From the NCBI RefSeq assembly GCF_045679555.1, contig NC_092092.1, forward strand, positions 9,152,104-9,216,103: a DNA stretch of 64,000 bases, written 5' to 3'. Numbering within the stretch: position 1 is the stretch's first letter; each line of letters opens with the position of its first letter. This stretch comes from Salvelinus alpinus. Taxonomy: Eukaryota > Chordata > Actinopteri > Salmoniformes > Salmonidae. A program made the translations under genes and the position numbers. Below are positions 58,229 through 64,000 of this stretch, in pieces. Below the pieces are notes generated by a model. It had not been told where the DNA came from. It saw only the letters and a program-made list of their open reading frames with translations, and did no database searches.

Positions 58229-61200
58229 ACATAGTCAGAATGTTACTCTGTGATATGGCGCTGCTAGTGATGTACAACATAGTCAGAATGTTACTCTGTG
58301 ATATGGTGCTGCTAGTGATGTACAACATAGTCAGAATGTTACTCTGTGATATGGTGCTGCTAGTGATGTACAACATAGTCAGATTGTTACTCTGTGATGT
58401 GGTGCTGCTAGTGATGTACAACATAGTCAGATTGTTACTCTGTGATGTGGTGCTGCTAGTGATGTACAACATAGTCAGAATGTTACTCTGTGATATGGTG
58501 CTGCTAGTGATGTACAACATAGTCAGATTGTTACTCTGTCATATGGTGCTGCTAGTGATGTACAACATACTCAGAATGTTACTTGGTTATTTGGTGCTGT
58601 TAGTGATGGACAACACAGTCAGAATGTTACCTGGTGATATGGTACTTCTTGTAATGTACAACATGCTCAGATTGTTACTCTGTGATATGGTGCTGTTAGT
58701 GATAGACAACATACTCAGATTGTTACCTGGCGATATGGTGCTGCTAGTGATAGACAACATACTCAGATTGTTACCTTGTGATATGGTGCTGCTAGTGATG
58801 TACAACATAGTCAGAATGTTACCTGGTGATATGGTGCTGCTAGTGATGTACAACATACTCAGAATGTTACCTGGTGATATGGTGCTGCTGCTAGTAATAT
58901 ACAACATACTCAGATTGTTACTCTGTGATATGGTGCTGCTTAGTGATAGACAACATACTCAGATTGTTACCTGGTGATATGGTGCTGCTAGTGATAGACA
59001 ACACAGTCAGAATGATACCTGGTGATATGGTACTTCTTGTAATGTACAACATACTCAGATTGTTACTCTGTGATATGGTGCTGCTAGTTATAGACAACAT
59101 ACTTGGATTGTTACTCAACGGTATGGTGCTGCTAGTGATAGACAACATACCCAGATTGTTACTCGGTGATATGGTGCTGCTAGTGATAGACAACATACTC
59201 AGATTGTTACCTGGTGATATGGTGCTGCTAGTGATGTACAACATAGTCAGATTGTTACTCTACGGTATGGTGCTGCTAGTGATAGACAACATACCCAGAT
59301 TGTTACTCTGTGATATGGTGCTGCTAGTGATAGACAACATACTCAGATTGTTACCTGGTGATATGGTGCTGCTAGTGATGTACAACATAGTCAGATTGTT
59401 ACTCTGTGATGTGGTGCTGCTAGTGATGTACAACATACTCAGATTGTTACTCTGTGATATGGTGCTGCTAGCGATGTACAACACACTCAGAATGTTACCT
59501 GGTGATATGGTGCCGCTAGTGATATACAACATACTCAGATTGTTACTCTGTGATATGGTGCTGCTAGCGATGTACAACATACTCAGAATGTTGCTCTGTG
59601 ATATGGTGCTGCTAGTGATGTACAACATACTCAGAAAGTGATTTGGCTATTTGGTGCTGTTAGTGATGGACGACACAGTCAGAATGTTACCTGGTGATGT
59701 GGTACTTCTTGTAATGTACAACATACTCAGATTGTTACTCTGTGATATGGTGCTGTTAGTGATAGACACCATACTCAGAATGTCACTCTACGATATGGTG
59801 CTGCTAGTGATATACAACATACTCAGATTGTTACTCTACGATATGGCGCTGCCAGTGATAGACACCATACTCAGATTGTTACTCCGTGATATGGTGCTGT
59901 TAGTGACAGACAACACACTCAGATTGTTAATCTACGATATGGTGCCTTTATGAGACAACATACTCAGATTGTTACTCTACAGTATGGTGCTGTTAGTGAT
60001 AGACAGCATACTCAGATTGTTACTCTGTGATATGGTGTTGCTAGTGATACACAACATACTCAGATTGTTACTCTGTGGTATGGTGTTGCTAGTGATACAC
60101 AACATACTCAGATTGTTACTCTGTGATATGGTGCTGTTAGCGATAGACAGCATACTCAGATTGTTACTCTGTGATATGGTGCTGCTAGTGATAGACAACA
60201 TACTCAGATTGTTACTCTGTGGTATGGTGTTGCTAGTGATACACAGCATACTCAGATTGTTACTCTGTGGTATGGTGCTGTTAGTGATAGACAACATACT
60301 CAGATTGTTACTCTGTGATATGGTGCTGCTAGTGATAGACAACATACTCAGATTGTTACTCTGTGGTATGGTGTTGCTAGTGATACACAGCATACTCAGA
60401 TTGTTACTCTGTGGTATGGTGCTGTTAGTGATACACAGCATACTCAGATTGTTACTCTGTGGTATGGTGTTGCTAGTGATACACAGCATACTCAGATTGT
60501 TACTCTACGGTATGGTGCTGCTAGTGATAGACACCATACTCAGATTGTTACTCTGTGATATGGTGCTGCTAGTGATACACAACATACTCAGATTGTTACT
60601 CTGTGATATGGTGCTGTTAGAGATAGACACCATACTGGGAATGTTACTTGGTTATTTGGTGCTGTTAGTGATGGACAACACATCCAGAATGTTACCTGGT
60701 GATATGGTACTTCTTGTAATGTACAGGATACTCAGATTGTTACTCGGTGATATGGTGCTGCCAGTGATAGACAACATACTCAGATTGTTACTCTATGATA
60801 TGGTGCTGCTAGTGATAGACAACATACTCAGATTGTTACTCTGCGATATGGTGCTGCTAGTGATAGACAACATGCGCGGATTGTTACTCTGCGATATGGT
60901 GCTGCTAGTGATAGACAACATGCGCGGATTGTTACTATATGATATGGTGCCGCTAGTGATAGACACCATACTCAGATTGTTACTCTGTGATATGGTGCTG
61001 CTAGTGATAGACAACATACTCAGATTGTTACTCTGTGATGTGGTGCTACTGGTGATATACACCATACTCAGATTGTTACTCTGTGATATGGTGCTGTTAG
61101 TGATAGACAACATACTCAGATTGTTACTCTGTGATGTGGTGCCGCTGGTGATATACAACATACTCGGATTGTTACTCTGCGATATGGTGCTGTTAGTGAT

Positions 61201-61476
61201 AGACAACATACCCAGAATGTTACTCTGTGATATGGTGCTGCTAGTGATGTACAGCATACTCCGACTGTTACTCTGTGATATGGTGCTGCTAGTGATGTAG
61301 AGCATACTCCGACTGTTACTCTGTGATATGGTGCTGCTAGTGATGTACAGCATACTCCGACTGTTACTCTGTGATATGGTGCTGCTAGTGATGTACAGCA
61401 TACTCCGACTGTTACTCTGTGATATGGTGCTGTTAGTGATAGACAACATACCCATATTGTTACTCTGTGATATGGT
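58229..61476. repeat. 48-bp minisatellite (about 68 copies)
   Basis: Unit GTTACTCTGTGATATGGTGC plus TGCTAGTGATGTACAACATACTCAGATT, with many point variants (GTGATAGACAAC, CCTGGTGATATG, TCTACGGTATG). 48 is a multiple of three, so both strands keep long open frames (up to 443 codons) that read as a 16-residue periodic peptide without coding meaning. Confidence 0.97.
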
Positions 61477-61489
61477 GAGGGCCACAGCT

Positions 61490-62040
61490 CGGGGGACAAA
61501 ACTTTTCAGGTAGCGGGAGATTTTGGTCATGAGTGACCTGAACCGCCTGCCAGAGGTTCATTTTTGGAGGAGGGGGTGACCGTGGTGGGAGGGGTCGGTG
61601 ATGATCTTTCCTGCTCGCTTCCTTGCCCTTGAGTTGTGCAGGACCTCGATGGAGGGCAGGGTGGCAGCCGAAAGACCCTCTCTGCAATCCGGACAATATG
61701 TTTCAGTTTGCCCTTGCGGCGGGCAGACGCACACCCCAACCCAAACCAGACAGTGATGGAGGAGGTGAGGATGGACTCAACGATTGATGCGTAAAACCGG
61801 ATCAGGATTGACTGGGAGTTTTATTTCAGCTGCCACAAGTATTAAATCCGCTGGTGTGCCTTCTTGGTGACCTCTGTGCTGTTGTCCTTCCACTTGAGGT
61901 TGTGGAAGATGATGGAATTTGAATGATTCAGCTGTGCCATCAGTCTCGAGGGGGAGAGATGGCTCAGTCAAACACAATTTCCACGGTTTTGTTGTGTGTT
62001 GAGTTCCAGGTCATTGCGACAGCACCAGGCCACTAGCCGG
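61490..62040 (-). pseudogene. LINE reverse transcriptase C-terminal relic
   Basis: Two overlapping degenerate frames (61527-61739 and 61777-61977, plus a third near the array) share the order expected at the RT thumb/C-terminus of L2-like LINEs: LVAWC...LELN, ITVWFG, AERV, FVPRAVAL. There is no single continuous frame. Confidence 0.7.
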
Positions 62041-62050
62041 TCGTCACCAC

Positions 62051-62361
62051 CGACGGACAGAGGCAGTGTTGTGAGTGAAGAGTGACGGACAGAGGCAGTG
62101 TTGTGAGTGAAGAGTGACGGACAGAGGCAGTGTTGTGAGTGACGGACAGAGGCAGTGTTGTGAGTGACGGACAGAGGCAGTGTTGTGAGTGACGGACAGA
62201 GGCAGTGTTGTGAGTGACGGACAGAGGCAGTGTTGTGAGTGACGGACAGAGGCAGTGTTGTGAGTGACGGACAGAGGCAGTGTTGTGAGTGACGGACAGA
62301 GGCAGTGTTGTGAGTGACGGACAGAGGCAGTGTTGTGAGTGACGGACAGAGGCAGTGTTGT
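62051..62361. repeat. 25-bp minisatellite (about 12 copies)
   Basis: Unit GACGGACAGAGGCAGTGTTG plus TGAGT; the first two units are longer (AGTGAAGAGT). It borders the LINE RT relic on its 5' side. Confidence 0.95.
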
Positions 62362-63836
62362 GCACAACATCCACATGGGAAAGGTTTATTATTTCAACTG
62401 GTCAAACATTATAGGAACTCTGGTTATTTTAGGACTGACATCATCCCCAACCGCAAACATATTAGCTTTATTTTCATTTAGGAAATTATGACAATTCATC
62501 TATTTATCAGGAAATGCAAAAATATACAGATATGATGATCCCTCTTGATTTTGGCCAACTATGTGCACGTGGCACAAAGACATTGAGACTGATCTGATGT
62601 GGCCTTTTAGCTGTTCGACCATTAAATAATAATAAGTGATTGAAATGTGTGGAAGTGGGGCGACATAGATCACTAAATAAATAGGACAATAACATAGTAA
62701 TATTCAATATTTCATATCAACAGATTATGCTTTTACTCCTGAGAAATATACATTGACTGGCGGATTTGGTGGTAGGCCTATCCCCAAACCCAAAGCCCAA
62801 CACTTAAGACAATAACATTGTGATTTTGGTCATTTGGGGAAGTGATTTAAAGACCACATGACTGTAAATAAAAGTGAGAGTATAAGCTTTCTTAAGAACT
62901 CATTTACAACAGCCTGTAAATGCACAAGTAGCTTATACACTGTCAAGAGAGGACACAATAATTACTAGCCTAGCTCCATATTTTCCTAATGGATAAAAAC
63001 ATTGTTGCTAATATATACTGTATTTCTTTAAGACAAGTGGAAAAAATAACCAGCCTGTTGATGCAACACCAAACTTAATCGTCAACAATTACTATTCCGT
63101 CATATTAATATTCTAATAATGCAACAATGTTTTACAATCGTTACCGATAAAGCTGGCTTCGATCGGTATGTTACATTTAAATTAGGTTTTATAATCACCT
63201 GCCATTTTAAAATAGTGAAAAGCTAGCTCCGGTTTCCCTCTTACCCGTGCAATACGGCTTTGATAAAACCATAAAGGTATTGTTTGGGTTTTCAGCTTGA
63301 TGTATCATAAAAAATAAAAAAATAAAAAATAGACATACATGTTCAAAGTGCAATTTAGTCTGATATAATCCATGATGTGGTAAACTTCATATGAGCACAA
63401 TTATTAGCTGTTCCTGGAAAAGTTACTCTAACGTCAATCTAATACGCTGTATTCATCTCCACCACAGTGTATTAATACTATAGAAAGTATAATACTCTGT
63501 ACCAGAGAACACAGGATAAAAACACAAAGCTACAGTGTTCATGATTAAACATAGTTCAAAACAACCCTTTTAAAGTGTCATGGAAACATTAACTTCACAC
63601 CACATGGCTACTAAAGTCCAGGATGCAAAGTGCAGCCTCTGACCCCACCAGTCCATGACCCCTGACCCCTGAACCTTGACTTTCTCATGCCAAACCAAGG
63701 GGGGCACAAATTCAAACTGGACACAAGCTACAGTCCACACAGGTACAAAACAAGTTCACGCCAACAAAATAATACATCTCCATTTGATTCAAGTACAAGA
63801 CAAATGGTAAACATTCAATGCAAAATAGTAAGTTAT
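62362..63836. other. Unassigned AT-rich sequence
   Basis: No interspersed repeat was recognised. The AT-rich, low-ORF character would fit a 3' UTR of a minus-strand gene lying off the right edge, but this is inference. Confidence 0.35.
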
Positions 63837-63987
63837 TAATGTTTTAAAATAGAGAGTACAAAAATACTTATAGGGATATAGGGGCTATGATATTGGAATT
63901 CATTGCAGCTCGCTATGGAATGTTTAATACTCTCGTCATCATCAGTATTCTTAACGATGGGCTTGTCAGAACATGGCCCAGGGGCAA
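63837..63987 (-). other. Possible last coding exon of a gene beyond the right edge
   Basis: On the minus strand, CTGTAG at 63993-63988 could be a splice acceptor. A frame of about 49 codons follows (with DKPIVKNTDDDESIKHSIAS) and ends at a TAA near 63837. Residue composition is protein-like, but no family is recognised and the frame is short enough to arise by chance. Confidence 0.2.
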
Positions 63988-64000
63988 CCTACAGTCCACT

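Larger units (their letters stand above)
58196..62050 (-). mobile_element. LINE relic (CR1/L2-type) with expanded 3' UTR
   Basis: Minus strand: degenerate RT C-terminal text at 62040-61490 (DRLVAWCCRNDLELN, then SILTSSITVWFGLGCASAR, then YLKSFVPRAVAL). A 3.25-kb tandem array follows, then the LINE 3' tail GCCAAATAAAGGTGATTCTG at 58200-58219. Array and tail are therefore the 3' UTR of this element. Many stops; no function. Confidence 0.75.

Noticed and set aside
58240-61300. Long frames with a 16-residue repeat, resembling a leucine-rich membrane protein
   Set aside because: Product of the 48-bp minisatellite; no start context, splice structure or non-repeat domain.

Overview
The window is vertebrate nuclear DNA, almost certainly from a salmonid fish (salmon, trout or char). 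The evidence is split genes with GT-AG introns, several recognisable salmonid Tc1/mariner families (including Sleeping Beauty-type ends), an HpaI-type tRNA-derived SINE, a LINE whose 3' tail resembles that SINE, Ty3/Gypsy-type solo LTRs, and very long CA/TG/TC/GA microsatellites. The species cannot be fixed from sequence alone. There is no prokaryotic operon, CRISPR array or phage-like module.

Only two host genes are convincing. cbx2 (plus strand, 1746-5008, five coding exons) encodes a Polycomb chromobox protein with chromodomain, AT-hook and C-terminal Polycomb box. nog2 (minus strand, 28822-29493, one exon) encodes a Noggin-type secreted BMP antagonist. The 24 kb between them, and the 34 kb beyond nog2, are mobile elements, their broken descendants, minisatellites and unassigned single-copy-looking DNA. 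A weak terminal-exon candidate for a minus-strand gene lies at the right edge (about 63837-63987).

Layout: 246-626 solo LTR; 1746-6100 cbx2 and 3' UTR; 6630-8918 LINE copy 1, deleted in two places; 9562-14396 two blocks of a 21-bp minisatellite separated by a 24-bp minisatellite; 14436-16540 a TIR repeat, a (CA)n tract and a Sleeping Beauty-type relic inside a palindromic element; 16570-19405 a LINE relic split by two later insertions; 19416-23049 minisatellites and microsatellites; 27086-27615 a CAG/TAG array; 28822-29493 nog2; 34466-35954, 36748-38284, 42308-47842, 48178-49757, 53735-54834 and 55240-57092 Tc1 relics; 43613-47640 LINE copy 2, nearly full length and sitting inside a Tc1 copy; 50634-53548 micro- and minisatellites; 58196-62040 another LINE relic whose 3' UTR has grown into about 68 copies of a 48-bp unit.

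No new multi-gene system is visible. The observations most worth checking are: a 2A-like ribosome-skipping motif and tandem 5' monomers in LINE copy 2; a TG-repeat pressed against the splice acceptor of cbx2 exon 4; a precise 139-bp micro-inversion in one Tc1 copy; nested insertions whose pre-insertion sequence can be read across; minisatellites whose unit lengths are multiples of three and so give large false ORFs; and a duplicated cluster of CRE-like motifs upstream of nog2.
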